64,000 nt of DNA from assembly GCA_963763855.1 (NCBI GenBank), contig CAVXPU010000005.1, positions 62,001-126,000 of the forward strand, written 5' to 3'. Position 1 is the first letter of the stretch. Every line of letters starts with the position of its first letter. Made by a program: the position numbers and the translations under genes. The notes under the pieces are model-generated. The model saw only the letters and a list, made by a program, of their open reading frames with translations. It did no database searches and was not told the origin of the DNA. Source of the DNA: JAIBCC01 sp963763855 (GTDB lineage Bacteria > Acidobacteriota > Blastocatellia > Pyrinomonadales > Pyrinomonadaceae). Below are positions 41,780-51,711 of this stretch, one piece after another.

Positions 41780-41828
41780 TTCCAACCTCACTAACTAAAA
41801 ACTCTTATTAAGCCGCTTTTCCATAAAT

Positions 41829-43217
41829 CTATCTGCCTTTACCAAATAATACGGTCTTAATCGTTTCAAAAACTATAATCATATCAAGCGGCAAGCTCTG
41901 ATTTTTAATGTAATACAAATCATACTGCAACTTCTGCCGGGCGTCTTCTACAGAGGCACCATATGGATACTTGATCTGTGCCCAGCCGGTTAAACCCGGG
42001 GCAACTAAATGCCGATGCTCATAAAAGTGAATTTCTTCGGCAAGTTGCGAAACAAAATGCGGACGCTCAGGACGTGGACCGACAAACATCATTTCGCCTT
42101 TAATAATATTCCAAAATTGGGGAACTTCATCGACCCGAATCTTTCGGATTATGCGTCCAACCCGAGTAGTGCGGTCGTCTTCTGTGGTTGCCCAAATCGG
42201 AACGCCGTCTTTTTCCGCATCAGTTTTCATCGACCGAAACTTAATAACTTCAAATGGTTTGCCGTTTTTTCCGACCCGCTCTTGTTTATAAAAAACCGGA
42301 CCTTTTGAGTCCAATTTAATCAAAGCGGCGGTTATTAAAGCAAGTGGCAGAGAGATGATCAAACCAATCAAACCAAGCAAACGATGAATAGTTTCGCGAA
42401 AAACTGTTTTCAAACGCGTATCGCGTCCGCGTCCGGCAAATATCAGCCAGGAAGGACGCAACATATCAAGGTGTACTTGTCCTGTAATTCTTTCAAAAAA
42501 CGATGTGCATTCTTCTATGCTGACATCACCGGCTAAGCTCATTCTCAGAAGAGTTTCGGTCGGAAATAGTCCACGACGCTCTCTTACTGCAATTACGATT
42601 CTGTCAATTCCGCCCGCTTTGACGATTTCTTCCATCTCTTCGGTTGCACCAAGAATTTTTACATCAGGTAAATTCTTTTGCACCCATTCCTCGTCTTCGG
42701 TTACAAATCCGACTATCCGATAACCCGCATCGCGTCTATCCCAAACTGCCTGGGCAGTATCAATTGCTGCGTCGCCTGCTCCTACAATTAGAATCTTTTC
42801 ACCAATTTCAGGATGCCCCATTAAATAATGGATGATAATTCGCCAGACGAGTAAAAGGACTAAAACTACCGGAACTGAAATAATTGAAATGCCGCGACCG
42901 AGTAATAAAGGCGGGATAAAATAGAAAACGAATGCCATCAAAGCCCAGGCAATTCCCAGAGCTTGAACAAGCCGTAGCATCAATTCTCTACGATTTCCCA
43001 TCACGGTGAAATCGTAAAGATCATAAAAATAAAGAACCAAAAGGCAAACGAGCGTCGCAAGTGCAACTTTCATCCAACCGTTTTTTTCGTTCAGTTCAAA
43101 ATCTGCCCCTGAAACGCCAACCCGCAAATACACAGCAAGGATTATACCGCCGTAGATAAAAGCTGCGTCGGCGAGAAGTAATCCAAGTGTGCGAAAGCTA
43201 AAGGCATTTCTATTCAT
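41829..43217 (-). CDS. Exopolysaccharide priming glycosyltransferase (polyprenyl glycosylphosphotransferase)
   Basis: 462 residues. Four N-terminal membrane helices, a CoA-binding-like domain (KILIVGAGDAAIDTAQAVWD) and a fifth helix (LLGLIGLIISLPLALITAALI) lead to the bacterial sugar transferase domain: GPVFYKQERVGKNGKPFEVIKFRSM, RVGRIIRKIRVDEVPQFWNI, GPRPERPHF and PGLTGWAQI. It transfers the first sugar-1-phosphate to undecaprenyl phosphate at the inner membrane. It lies 9 bases after the BY-kinase gene. It is the priming enzyme commonly found in XrtA/PEP-CTERM clusters (EpsB_2-like). Confidence 0.93.
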   Translation of the reverse strand: MNRNAFSFRTLGLLLADAAFIYGGIILAVYLRVGVSGADFELNEKNGWMKVALATLVCLLVLYFYDLYDFTVMGNRRELMLRLVQALGIAWALMAFVFYFIPPLLLGRGISIISVPVVLVLLLVWRIIIHYLMGHPEIGEKILIVGAGDAAIDTAQAVWDRRDAGYRIVGFVTEDEEWVQKNLPDVKILGATEEMEEIVKAGGIDRIVIAVRERRGLFPTETLLRMSLAGDVSIEECTSFFERITGQVHLDMLRPSWLIFAGRGRDTRLKTVFRETIHRLLGLIGLIISLPLALITAALIKLDSKGPVFYKQERVGKNGKPFEVIKFRSMKTDAEKDGVPIWATTEDDRTTRVGRIIRKIRVDEVPQFWNIIKGEMMFVGPRPERPHFVSQLAEEIHFYEHRHLVAPGLTGWAQIKYPYGASVEDARQKLQYDLYYIKNQSLPLDMIIVFETIKTVLFGKGR

Positions 43218-43226
43218 TTGTCCTTT

Positions 43227-44246
43227 TTAGTCTAATCTCTTTTTGTAATATCCGTAGTTGTAATGAGTTTCGTCCAATACATCTTCGCTTTGATTCAGGA
43301 TTACACCCAACATTCTTTCGCGTGGCAGAGTTTCCAAAACGCGGTCAACATTGCTGTAACGGGTTCGATTTGCTCTGACAACTAGCAAGGCTCCATCAGC
43401 TTGATTTATCAAAACCGTAGCGTCTGTAAAAATCCCAAGCGGCGGGGCATCAATAATTACATAATCAAACATTTCACGGGCTTCACGGAGAATTTCCTTA
43501 AATTTGGGACCTGAAATTAATTCCGCAACGTCGCTTCTGGCTTGTCCGCCCGGTAAAAGGAAAAGACCTGAAGGCTCGAGTTTTACGATCGATTCCTTGA
43601 GAGTTGACTGTTCGGCTAAAACTTCGGAAAGTCCGCTTTCAGTTTCGATTCCTAAATAATCCGTCAGGCTCGGCATCCTCAAATCACTATCAATGATCAA
43701 AGCTTTGACACCATCTGTTTGTGCCAAAAGCCACGAAAGGTTAAGTGCCGTAACGCTTTTACCTTCTGCTGGTCCAACGCTCGCTACAACTATTGCTTGC
43801 AGCTTTTGTTTTTGGCTTTTGTGTAAAACGTGAGTTCGCAAGCTGCGATATTCTTCGCAATAGCTTGAATTTGGGCTGGTGATAGCTACGAGTCGCGGTT
43901 CGACACGCTCTGCCTGAACCTTCCACGAAGTAAATTCGGGTAAGGTTTTTTCGGCAGGGCGTGCTAAACCAACAGCGTTTAAAGTTGCCCCAGCAGATAT
44001 TTCCGTTTTCTTATCAGGGAGTGCCGTCCCGAAATTAGATACAGACTGCTCATTAAACGCTGAACTTGGAGTTCCAATTTTGAACTCTCGATCTAAAAAA
44101 ACTTCCGGCGTTGTTGTGCTAATTTTTCGCCCGTTTTCAAAAGGTACGATTTTAGAAACAACTCTGTTGTCAGCTCTATTTTCAGCCAAATTCTCAGAAG
44201 GGTGCACTTCCGCCTGTTTTTTTTGTAATGCTTTAAGAATACTCAT
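43227..44246 (-). CDS. Polysaccharide biosynthesis tyrosine autokinase (BY-kinase)
   Basis: 339 residues. An unstructured N-terminal ~110 residues is followed by a P-loop domain with IVVASVGPAEGKSVTALNLSWLL (Walker A GPAEGKS), Walker A' KALIIDSDLRMPSL and Walker B FDYVIIDAPPLG. The C-terminal tail ETHYNYGYYKKRLD holds the Tyr cluster that is autophosphorylated. It has no Wzz domain, so the separate GNVR protein in this operon should be its membrane activator. It regulates EPS chain length and export. Confidence 0.92.
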   Translation of the reverse strand: MSILKALQKKQAEVHPSENLAENRADNRVVSKIVPFENGRKISTTTPEVFLDREFKIGTPSSAFNEQSVSNFGTALPDKKTEISAGATLNAVGLARPAEKTLPEFTSWKVQAERVEPRLVAITSPNSSYCEEYRSLRTHVLHKSQKQKLQAIVVASVGPAEGKSVTALNLSWLLAQTDGVKALIIDSDLRMPSLTDYLGIETESGLSEVLAEQSTLKESIVKLEPSGLFLLPGGQARSDVAELISGPKFKEILREAREMFDYVIIDAPPLGIFTDATVLINQADGALLVVRANRTRYSNVDRVLETLPRERMLGVILNQSEDVLDETHYNYGYYKKRLD

Positions 44247-44262
44247 TCGATTACTCCGAAAC

Positions 44263-44330
44263 CGATTTAAGATTTAAGATCGAAAATTTAAGATTAAAAT
44301 CTTGAATTCTAAATCTTGAATCTTGAATCT
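44263..44330. repeat. AT-rich repeat: copies of GATTTAAGATT/AATCTTGAATC
   Basis: The gap between the ATPase and kinase genes has direct copies of GATTTAAGAT and, in the opposite sense, three AATCTTGAAT words. The gap can therefore fold into alternative hairpins. No gene is present. Confidence 0.45.
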
Positions 44331-44335
44331 CGACT

Positions 44336-45421
44336 TTAATAAAATCCACCAACTTCTTCGATTTCAAGATTAACTTCATCGTCTAAATCGTCAAATGGAT
44401 TATGTTTCAAGGCATTATTGCCATTTGTATTTGCCGATTGCGAACCGGTTTGAAACTGTTTCACGTTGGAATTTGGTTGCGGAATCGGATTACCGCCTGA
44501 TTTTGTTTCACGGCTGCGATTATTCCACAATTCTTCGCGGGCTTCCGCCGTTAAAACTCTTGACGATCCAACATTTTCGACCACTTTTTCGTTGGCGATC
44601 AGATTGTCTTGACGAGGTAGTAAATCAAGATTATCCGCTACGTCTTCGATGATTTGCCGACCGATAATTTGTTCGCCGGCAGCATAGCCTGCAAGCATTG
44701 AATTATCGCAAATGTTATTAATTTGACGCGGAATTCCTTCCGAACATTGGAAAATATAATCGATTGCTCCCGGCGTAAATACATTCGGCTGATCTGATCC
44801 TGCAATCAGCAAACGCTCCGTGATATAACGCTCGGTTTCTTCAACTGTCGGTAAAGAATGCATTTTACAACGCAATGCGACTCTTTGCTTGAGCTGTCGT
44901 AAATTGGTTTGATTAAGCTTTTCACGCAATTCAGGCTGTCCCGTTAAAACGATTTGCAGATGTTTCGCATTGTCAGATTCAAAATTCAAAAGCAGACGAA
45001 TTTCTTCTAAAACGTAATCGGAAAGTTCGTGAGCTTCGTCGATAATTAAAACTGTACGAAGTCCGCGACGATGGCGTTCTTCCAAAACTCTGCCCATTTG
45101 CGTTAAAAGTTCGGCTTTATTTGTCCAATCTTTAATGCCGAGCATTTGCGTGACGTGATGATAAAATTCATCAATCGAAAGTCGCGGATTGAATACATAA
45201 GCTGCCAAAACGCTTGAATCAAGACGTCGCAGAATCCAACGCAATGCCGTAGTTTTACCTGTTCCAACCTCTCCGGTCAGAACAATTAAGCCTTTGGCAT
45301 TTTCTAATCCGTAGTAAAGACTAGCCAAAACTTCATTGTAGCTTGGTGTGAATACGATAAAACGCGGATCTGGCGTTAGTGTAAATGGTGAATCTTCTAA
45401 GTTGTAAAATTCTCTGTACAT
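44336..45421 (-). CDS. ExeA-like AAA ATPase of the XrtA exopolysaccharide system
   Basis: ATG at 45421 follows GAGAGGT; the longer form to 45457 overlaps the upstream gene. The N-terminus MYREFYNLEDSPFTLTPDPRF and Walker A GEVGTGKTTALRW, Walker B TVLIIDEAHEL and the arginine finger region LRQLKQRVALRCKM match the 'XrtA-associated ATPase'/ExeA group. The last ~90 residues are disordered and Asn/Gln-rich. It probably powers or gates polysaccharide or protein secretion at the inner membrane. Confidence 0.9.
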   Translation of the reverse strand: MYREFYNLEDSPFTLTPDPRFIVFTPSYNEVLASLYYGLENAKGLIVLTGEVGTGKTTALRWILRRLDSSVLAAYVFNPRLSIDEFYHHVTQMLGIKDWTNKAELLTQMGRVLEERHRRGLRTVLIIDEAHELSDYVLEEIRLLLNFESDNAKHLQIVLTGQPELREKLNQTNLRQLKQRVALRCKMHSLPTVEETERYITERLLIAGSDQPNVFTPGAIDYIFQCSEGIPRQINNICDNSMLAGYAAGEQIIGRQIIEDVADNLDLLPRQDNLIANEKVVENVGSSRVLTAEAREELWNNRSRETKSGGNPIPQPNSNVKQFQTGSQSANTNGNNALKHNPFDDLDDEVNLEIEEVGGFY

Positions 45422-45437
45422 TTCTACCTCTCTAAAT

Positions 45438-47096
45438 TTACGAAACCAACCTTTCAAGAATTCTGGTTTTTTGTAACAAAATAATCAATAAAGGAATACA
45501 TCCAAAAGCCGTGATAATTCCGGCTAAAACTTTTAACCAATGCGAGCGTTTGAGCCACGAAAGCTCTTTACGAGTAAGCAATGGCGGCACCGATGCCAAA
45601 ACCGGAAGCCCGGTGTAATGCTTTGCATCTTCAATACTCTGAATTTTGAAAAGACGCGGAATCTCAAAAATACCGGCTAAAAACAAACCAAGTGCCAAGC
45701 CAACCGCCGTTCCCAAGCCAATAAACATCGGTTTTTTTGAAGCATTAATTGGACTCGAAGGTAAATTCGCCGAATCAACTACACGAATAGTTTCGCCCTG
45801 AGATTGCTGGTCACGCTTGAGTTGCCAATCAGCATCGCTATTTTTTTTCAGCAGTTCGTCGTAATTTGTTTTTGCGGTTTGATACTGATTATTGACAGAT
45901 TCCAAGGCGACTTTTACATTCGGAATGGTATTGATTTTCGATTCTAAATCAGAAATTAGAACCCTATTTTGACGAGCTTCCTCATCCTTCGCAACCATTT
46001 GAGTTTCGATCATCGCAATCTGGCTTTCAGCTCTCTGCTTTTCAATTTCGAGACTCTTTTTCTGAAAATCTACTTTGTCGTTTCCACGTTTTGTAGAGTC
46101 TTCAATCCTTTTTGCGTTGCTCTTTTTAAGCTCCTCGATTTCGTCGGTCACCTTTTCAAGCTGCGTTTGAGTTTCAACGATGTCAGGATGTTTTTCGCGA
46201 TAAACTTTCTTGAGATTAATCAATTTTGAGTTCAATTCGGCACGTCTTTTGATCAACTCCCCATAAGCTACAGTGCCTTCGATCCCCGATTTATCCGTCT
46301 CATCCTTAGCATCTTTTTGACCAAAATTTTGCACCAAATTCATCTGGCTGATAATCATTCGAATACTATCGTTTAGCCGACCTTTTTCAACGATGAGCGT
46401 TTCCTTTTCTTTCGAAAGTGTATCGTCTCGCTGACGCAAACCAGTTAACTGGGCGATCAAACCTTGTGCCGAATCTGGTAATGTTTCAACATTTTGCATC
46501 ATTATCTGAATACGTTGTTGCTCAATTGCATCAAGGTTAGTTTTAGCTACGCCCAATTGGGTATCAATAAATTCTTTCGTTTTATCGGCACTATCAATCG
46601 CTCCCTGTACTTGCTGATTAACATATTTTCCGGCGAGATCCGCAACCACATTTCGGGCGGATTCGGGCGTTCGGTCGCGATAAGTCAGCTTAAATCCTGT
46701 CACTCGATTATCGTCGGATTTTTCAGGAACAACTTCGATGTTTTTTCGCATCTTGTCCACAATCAGTTCCATCGGTAAACCAACATTCTTTTCGGTTTCA
46801 AAGAGTTTATATTTGCTAATCATCGGTTCAAGCGTAGAACGACTCAAAATTTCCTGATTCATTGACTGCAATCTTTGCGACAAATCTTCTTCCGTTAAAT
46901 TCTCAACTACTTTGGATGAAATTTGCGGTGGCTTGAGCGTCAATGTAGTTTTTGATTCATACATATCCGGAAGTTTGGTTACTACATACGCAACCGCGAT
47001 TCCAACCGCCAAAGTCGGTAATATGATGTGCCAGTTGCTCCGCTTGAGCATCTGCCAAAATTCGCCCGGTGTTCTTTGTCTAAATTCTGCTGCCAT
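45438..47096 (-). CDS. Chain-length determinant (Wzz/GNVR) protein of the XrtA system
   Basis: 552 residues. An N-terminal Wzz domain has a membrane helix (IILPTLAVGIAVAYVVTKL) and YESKTTLTLKPPQ. A long coiled coil (residues ~190-400, rich in E/K/Q) is followed by the GNVR region, a second helix (FIGLGTAVGLALGLFLAGI), SIEDAKHYTGLPVLASVPPLL and a third helix. It sets polymer length and should activate the separate tyrosine kinase. It stands 10 bases after the small membrane ORF and 16 bases before the ATPase start. Confidence 0.9.
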   Translation of the reverse strand: MAAEFRQRTPGEFWQMLKRSNWHIILPTLAVGIAVAYVVTKLPDMYESKTTLTLKPPQISSKVVENLTEEDLSQRLQSMNQEILSRSTLEPMISKYKLFETEKNVGLPMELIVDKMRKNIEVVPEKSDDNRVTGFKLTYRDRTPESARNVVADLAGKYVNQQVQGAIDSADKTKEFIDTQLGVAKTNLDAIEQQRIQIMMQNVETLPDSAQGLIAQLTGLRQRDDTLSKEKETLIVEKGRLNDSIRMIISQMNLVQNFGQKDAKDETDKSGIEGTVAYGELIKRRAELNSKLINLKKVYREKHPDIVETQTQLEKVTDEIEELKKSNAKRIEDSTKRGNDKVDFQKKSLEIEKQRAESQIAMIETQMVAKDEEARQNRVLISDLESKINTIPNVKVALESVNNQYQTAKTNYDELLKKNSDADWQLKRDQQSQGETIRVVDSANLPSSPINASKKPMFIGLGTAVGLALGLFLAGIFEIPRLFKIQSIEDAKHYTGLPVLASVPPLLTRKELSWLKRSHWLKVLAGIITAFGCIPLLIILLQKTRILERLVS

Positions 47097-47105
47097 TTCT
47101 GTTTC

Positions 47106-47297
47106 TTACCTCTTTCCAACCTTTTCTGAGTCAATCATCCCCTTCGCTGATTCATCATTTCGTGTCAAAAACCAACGCACGCAAATCGTCGAAAGTATCA
47201 AGCAAATTCCGAAAATCAAGATTGCCGATGTTTCGGAAAAATAACCCAAAAGCATATTTCCAAATTGTGTGTCAATTAAAATCATTTGCCAAAACAT
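47106..47297 (-). CDS. Small membrane protein of the exopolysaccharide operon
   Basis: A 63-residue ORF from ATG 47297, preceded by GGGGATTGAG. It has one hydrophobic helix (SAILIFGICLILSTICVRWFL) and a charged tail. It fits tightly between the TPR lipoprotein (12 bases) and Wzz (9 bases) genes, which supports a real gene. No family is recognised. A small subunit of the Wzz/kinase machinery is a guess from position. Confidence 0.55.
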   Translation of the reverse strand: MFWQMILIDTQFGNMLLGYFSETSAILIFGICLILSTICVRWFLTRNDESAKGMIDSEKVGKR

Positions 47298-47309
47298 TTT
47301 CTCAATCCC

Positions 47310-49694
47310 CTAAAGATTCCCCAAAAGTTTCTTAGCTTCACTGGCATCCTGTTCATTTAAATCCTTTTCACTTTTGAGAGCAATTTGCACTTCTTTCTTT
47401 GCATTTGGCTTATCGCCCATCGAATTCAAAGCCATTGCCAAGCGAACTCGATAAGCCGGATTAGGGGCAACACCTGTTCGATTCGCTTCAGCTTCATCCA
47501 ATGAAACAGCTTTTTTGAATTGCTCAACAGCCGGAGAATGCAAACCTTTTTTGTAATAAGTTAGCCCGAGCGTATCGTAAAAACCGGCAACGTTCTGATT
47601 TTTGTCCACGCAATTCTGGGCAAGCTGTAGAGCTTCATCCAAATTTCCTTTATCGTATGCCGCGATGATCCACGCTAAATTGTTAGCTGCAATCGAATTA
47701 TCAGGACTAATTTTTAAAGATTCACGATAGTTTTTCTCAGCTTCATCAAAATTCTGCCGAGCGTCTTCGAGCATTCCGATCAGCGAGTAAATTGCCGCCG
47801 AAGGTTTTTTCTCGATTACCTTTTTGTATTGCTCGATCGCTCTGTCAGTTTGATTATTCCCAATCAAAATCGAAGCGTAAGCAGAATAAGCAGGCAAATA
47901 TTCAGGATCGGTTTCAATAGCTTTCATTAATTCAGCTTCAGCCGAAGCTAAATTCTTTTCAGCCGTGAAAACGTCTGCTTTCAAATAATGAAGCGAAGCC
48001 TTCACGTCTTTTTGCTCAGCATTTTCCGCTAAAACCTGATCAATTCTCGCCTGGGCTTGTGCAAATTGTTTTTGCAGTTTGAAAACCGAAACTATTCCGC
48101 TCAGAGCATCAAAATTCTTCTTATCGATCGAAAAAGATTTTTCGTAATGATTGGCGGCTTGTGTATAATTTCTGGTTGCTAATTCAAGTCTCGCCAAATT
48201 TGCGTACGCGTTTGAAGAATTCGGTGAAAGCCGCAAAACTTCCTGTAGGTCAGCTCGACCCTCGTTTATTTTACCGAGAGCCAAATACGCTTGACCGCGA
48301 GCCGAAACCGCACGAACGCGGAGCTGCTCGAATTGTTGAGCATTGATGTCTGCGTTCGGAAAAGTACGTTTGATTGTTTCCAATAAATCGTTTGCTTGCA
48401 CTAAAGCCTGTTGATTCTCATTAGCAGTAAACCTTGCTTGAACCTTTAATAACTTGCTGTAAAGATATTTCGGATGATATTTCTCGAGATCGCCGATAAA
48501 CGCACGTGCCTGCTCTACTTGTCCGAGAGCGAGGCGGGCTTGAGCCATATAGAAAAGGGCAGTTTTGAGCGAAGGCTGTTTTTTCAAAATCTCTTCCAAA
48601 TCTTTCACAGCTTCTTCCGCATTGTTTTCCTGCATTTTCAATCTCGCACGCAACATCAAAGCTTCAGCATCTGTATCGTTGATAACCAATAGCTTTTCAA
48701 CCTGCTCCGTAACTTTAGCGTCTTCTTTACGATCGAGGTAAATTTCACCAAGGCGATATCGGGCTTTAACAAATTCCGGCGAATCTTTCAGAATGTCTAA
48801 AAATACAACAATCGCATCTTCCTCTCGATTAACAGCGGAGTAGAAATCCGCCAGTTGCATTTTGCCTTCGGGACTATTTCCTTGTGCTTCGGCAAGCTGC
48901 TTGAATGCCAATTCAGCTTTTTCAAGCTGACGCTGTGCCAGATAAAATTCTGCCAAGGATTGTCTCGTTTCCAGATTGCTTGGGTCAACTTCTACCGCTT
49001 TCCTGAATTGAGCCTCGGCTTCTGCCGGACGATTTGAATAACCGTAAAATCGTGCGTATTCCAAATATCCCAAAGCCGATTTTTCATTAACGGAAACAGC
49101 TTTTTTGATAGTTGCTTCAGCTTCTGCCGATTTTTCGCCTTTCATGTAAAAACGGGCTAAGCTCAAATAGGATTCGATTCGATTTTGATCAAGCGAAATG
49201 GCATGATTGAGAACTTCCAGGATTTCTTTTTCAGGTTTTTCCTGAAGCGAAAGCAGACTCGCTTTCAAAATATGTCCTTCAATAAAATTTGGATTTGCGG
49301 CAAAGATTTCGCCGAGAAGCTTTTCAGTTTCACCAATCTGTGGAGGATCTATCAATAGAAAGTAATTACCAAGCTTGCTTTTAGCATCCAGATGATCGTT
49401 TTTTAATTCGATCACTTTACGAAGTTCGTTGATCGTTTCTCCAACATCGGCTTGTCCTTCGCGGGTGCGAGCTAAACCCCAATGTGCTTCCGCCGAAGTT
49501 TTATCAATATCGGCAGCCGAACGAAATTCCATGGCGGCTTCCTGATACTTTCTAAGTTTCAGAAATTCTTCTCCACGGGCTAGATGTTTTTGTTTGGTGG
49601 CTTCGCTGCTGCAGGACGCAAAAAGAAGGGTTATGCTGACAGCAATGGCAAGCAAAAAACTATTATTATACTTTTGGCACTCTTTATAGAACAT
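47310..49694 (-). CDS. PrsT-like TPR lipoprotein of the XrtA/PEP-CTERM system
   Basis: ATG at 49694; TTG at 49727 is an alternative. A lipoprotein signal ends at lipobox FASC, then about 18-20 TPR units fill the rest of 794 residues (for example YQEAAMEFRSAADIDKTSAEAHWGLA and IEQYKKVIEKKPSAAIYSLIGML). This size and layout matches PrsT, the TPR lipoprotein found beside exosortase in EPS loci. It is thought to be a scaffold for polymer synthesis or export. It is co-oriented with, and about 300 bases after, the exosortase gene. Confidence 0.87.
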   Translation of the reverse strand: MFYKECQKYNNSFLLAIAVSITLLFASCSSEATKQKHLARGEEFLKLRKYQEAAMEFRSAADIDKTSAEAHWGLARTREGQADVGETINELRKVIELKNDHLDAKSKLGNYFLLIDPPQIGETEKLLGEIFAANPNFIEGHILKASLLSLQEKPEKEILEVLNHAISLDQNRIESYLSLARFYMKGEKSAEAEATIKKAVSVNEKSALGYLEYARFYGYSNRPAEAEAQFRKAVEVDPSNLETRQSLAEFYLAQRQLEKAELAFKQLAEAQGNSPEGKMQLADFYSAVNREEDAIVVFLDILKDSPEFVKARYRLGEIYLDRKEDAKVTEQVEKLLVINDTDAEALMLRARLKMQENNAEEAVKDLEEILKKQPSLKTALFYMAQARLALGQVEQARAFIGDLEKYHPKYLYSKLLKVQARFTANENQQALVQANDLLETIKRTFPNADINAQQFEQLRVRAVSARGQAYLALGKINEGRADLQEVLRLSPNSSNAYANLARLELATRNYTQAANHYEKSFSIDKKNFDALSGIVSVFKLQKQFAQAQARIDQVLAENAEQKDVKASLHYLKADVFTAEKNLASAEAELMKAIETDPEYLPAYSAYASILIGNNQTDRAIEQYKKVIEKKPSAAIYSLIGMLEDARQNFDEAEKNYRESLKISPDNSIAANNLAWIIAAYDKGNLDEALQLAQNCVDKNQNVAGFYDTLGLTYYKKGLHSPAVEQFKKAVSLDEAEANRTGVAPNPAYRVRLAMALNSMGDKPNAKKEVQIALKSEKDLNEQDASEAKKLLGNL

Positions 49695-49776
49695 TTTGAA
49701 CACACTTATCCCAAATAAAGGTAGCAATAAATTTTTGAACTATCGGGCATTGACGGCTCAAATTAAAGCTTTTAAT

Positions 49777-49815
49777 CAATCTCAGAAAAGGGGGGCAAGC
49801 CGTTTTCTGAGATTG
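49777..49815. terminator. Hairpin between exosortase and PrsT genes
   Basis: CAATCTCAGAAAA (49777-49789) pairs with TTTTCTGAGATTG (49803-49815) around a G-rich loop. It lies in the gap 49695-50019, which holds no gene. It could be an internal terminator or a regulatory leader for the large EPS operon. Confidence 0.6.
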
Positions 49816-50019
49816 TTTCAGGAAATTTTATTTTCAACTAATCAACTTACTAACCTTTTATATTTCTTGAGTTAGAAAGCTTTTACTGCAAATAAGTTGC
49901 CAACCTTTGTTGACACTTATCAATATCTCTAATTCTTCTGATATTTCAGAAAAATCTTTTAGAAGCTTAAGGTTAGCTTCTAATCACTAATTAAACATGG
50001 GGCAATTATAATCTTCTTT

Positions 50020-51585
50020 TTATTCGGGAACAAATTGAGAGAGGGTCTCAGCGGTTTGTGCGGATAAATCAAGGGCAGTCTGCAAGGCTTCGGCTTCCGA
50101 GCCATTAATTGAGGTCATCACTCGAATCATCGCACCATCTGAGCGGCGATGTAAGGCACTATCTAAAACAGTGTAAATCTTATCGGTATATTCGCTCGAA
50201 GCAGTTCGTCCGCGTCCCTGATACCAATAAATCATTACGGCTTTGGTTTGTCCGTTGTCAATAATATATCGATTAACGGTCAAACTTTTTCCGCCGGATG
50301 TTTTAACTTCTACGAGCTCGGGTTGTTTCATTTCCCAACCTGCTCCGGGCAAGCAATTTTGCGGGCTGTGATAAGTTGCACCGGATTTTTGCGAAGCGTA
50401 ATAGCCAATATAAAGATTTGCGAATTTGCCACTCGAATTCTGGTATTCACGCATCACGTAATCGCTTGTCCGCAAAACACTTTCGGTCTGTTCACTAAAT
50501 CTAACGTCGCTGCCTTTTCGTGTCCAATCGCCAAGTTTTGAAGGTAATTCACGAAGCGGTTTTCTGGATATTTCAACTTCACCGCGTTGCTCAAACCAAT
50601 TGATGAAAAGAGCCGAAACAACTAAACCCCCAATTAAGATATAAAAATGCTTACTTAAAATCGGTTGTTGTTCAATCATTTTATGGTCTGAAGAATCTGT
50701 GATCTCCGTTCCTCTACGATGGAATCTTTTCAAGACAAAATTTAAACCCAAAAGCAGAATTAAAGCCACCAAATAAACGAGCCATCCCGAAAATTCGTGG
50801 ACAAATCCGTCAGCCGATTGTTTGCCGTAATAATATGTCAAAACTCCGGTTGCCGTTACTCTTCCGGCGTTTGTTAGAATCGCAATCGGAATTGCGGAAA
50901 GCATTAAAACAACCGCACGAATCCAATCAAAACGACTTTTTTCGCGGGTAAAATACCACAAAACCAAGGCAAGCGTGACCAATGTCATCAAACTGCGGAT
51001 TCCGCTGCAAGCTTCAACTACTTCCATTAAAACAACTTGCGTTGCACCCTGCGGCAAAATCTCGATCACATTTCCATTGCGAAGCGAAGGAACTTCAAAC
51101 AGACGAATTCCCCAAATAGCCAATTGCGATGCCCAAATTTGCAAAGGAAACGCAATTTTATTGAAGATGATCTGCGGAATGGGAATTGAAAAAAGGAGCA
51201 ATAAAAAAGGAACTGTCAGCAGTTTGACCAGGTTTGTCCCAAAGCAATAAACCACGATGCCGATGAGAATTGTCAATAAAGAAATTCGTTGAACAAATAA
51301 TTCAGCTCCGAGAGTGCCAGCCAAATGCATTGCTAAAGAAAGCAAAATTATGCCGCCGCCTAACCAGATCGAAGCATTTCTTTTGGTGTTTTTTAAGATC
51401 TCAAATTCAAACCAGATAACGTAGCCGATTACGAAAGGTACGAGCAGTCCATGAGAATAATTTTCGTCCGTCCACCAATCAATTCCAAGCTTTGCTAAAA
51501 CCATTGCGTAAAGCAATCCTAACGCCAATGCAACTGCCAAAGGCTTCCAAATTAAACTTAGATTGATTTTTGAAAAACTACTCAT
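50020..51585 (-). CDS. xrtA: Exosortase A fused to EpsI domain
   Basis: 521 residues. The first ~300 hold eight hydrophobic helices with the exosortase active-site elements EACSGIRSLMTL (Cys), TNAGRVTATGVL (Arg) and GFVHEFSGWLVY (His). After a loop, a ninth helix (HFYILIGGLVVSALFINWF) leads to a periplasmic EpsI domain with YYASQKSGATYHSPQNCLPGAGW and VMIYWYQGRGRT. Exosortases cut PEP-CTERM-type C-termini of exported proteins and co-occur with EPS loci. No PEP-CTERM substrate gene is visible in this window. Confidence 0.94.
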   Translation of the reverse strand: MSSFSKINLSLIWKPLAVALALGLLYAMVLAKLGIDWWTDENYSHGLLVPFVIGYVIWFEFEILKNTKRNASIWLGGGIILLSLAMHLAGTLGAELFVQRISLLTILIGIVVYCFGTNLVKLLTVPFLLLLFSIPIPQIIFNKIAFPLQIWASQLAIWGIRLFEVPSLRNGNVIEILPQGATQVVLMEVVEACSGIRSLMTLVTLALVLWYFTREKSRFDWIRAVVLMLSAIPIAILTNAGRVTATGVLTYYYGKQSADGFVHEFSGWLVYLVALILLLGLNFVLKRFHRRGTEITDSSDHKMIEQQPILSKHFYILIGGLVVSALFINWFEQRGEVEISRKPLRELPSKLGDWTRKGSDVRFSEQTESVLRTSDYVMREYQNSSGKFANLYIGYYASQKSGATYHSPQNCLPGAGWEMKQPELVEVKTSGGKSLTVNRYIIDNGQTKAVMIYWYQGRGRTASSEYTDKIYTVLDSALHRRSDGAMIRVMTSINGSEAEALQTALDLSAQTAETLSQFVPE

Positions 51586-51711
51586 CGGGTTGAAAAAACA
51601 CTTGAGGCTGAAAAGGAAAATTGCAAAGAAAATGCAGCAACACCTCTATTGTATCAAATCCCGAACCGCCTTGTCAGAGTTTTTTTAAGTGCTTGATAAA
51701 CCAAGGGTTTT

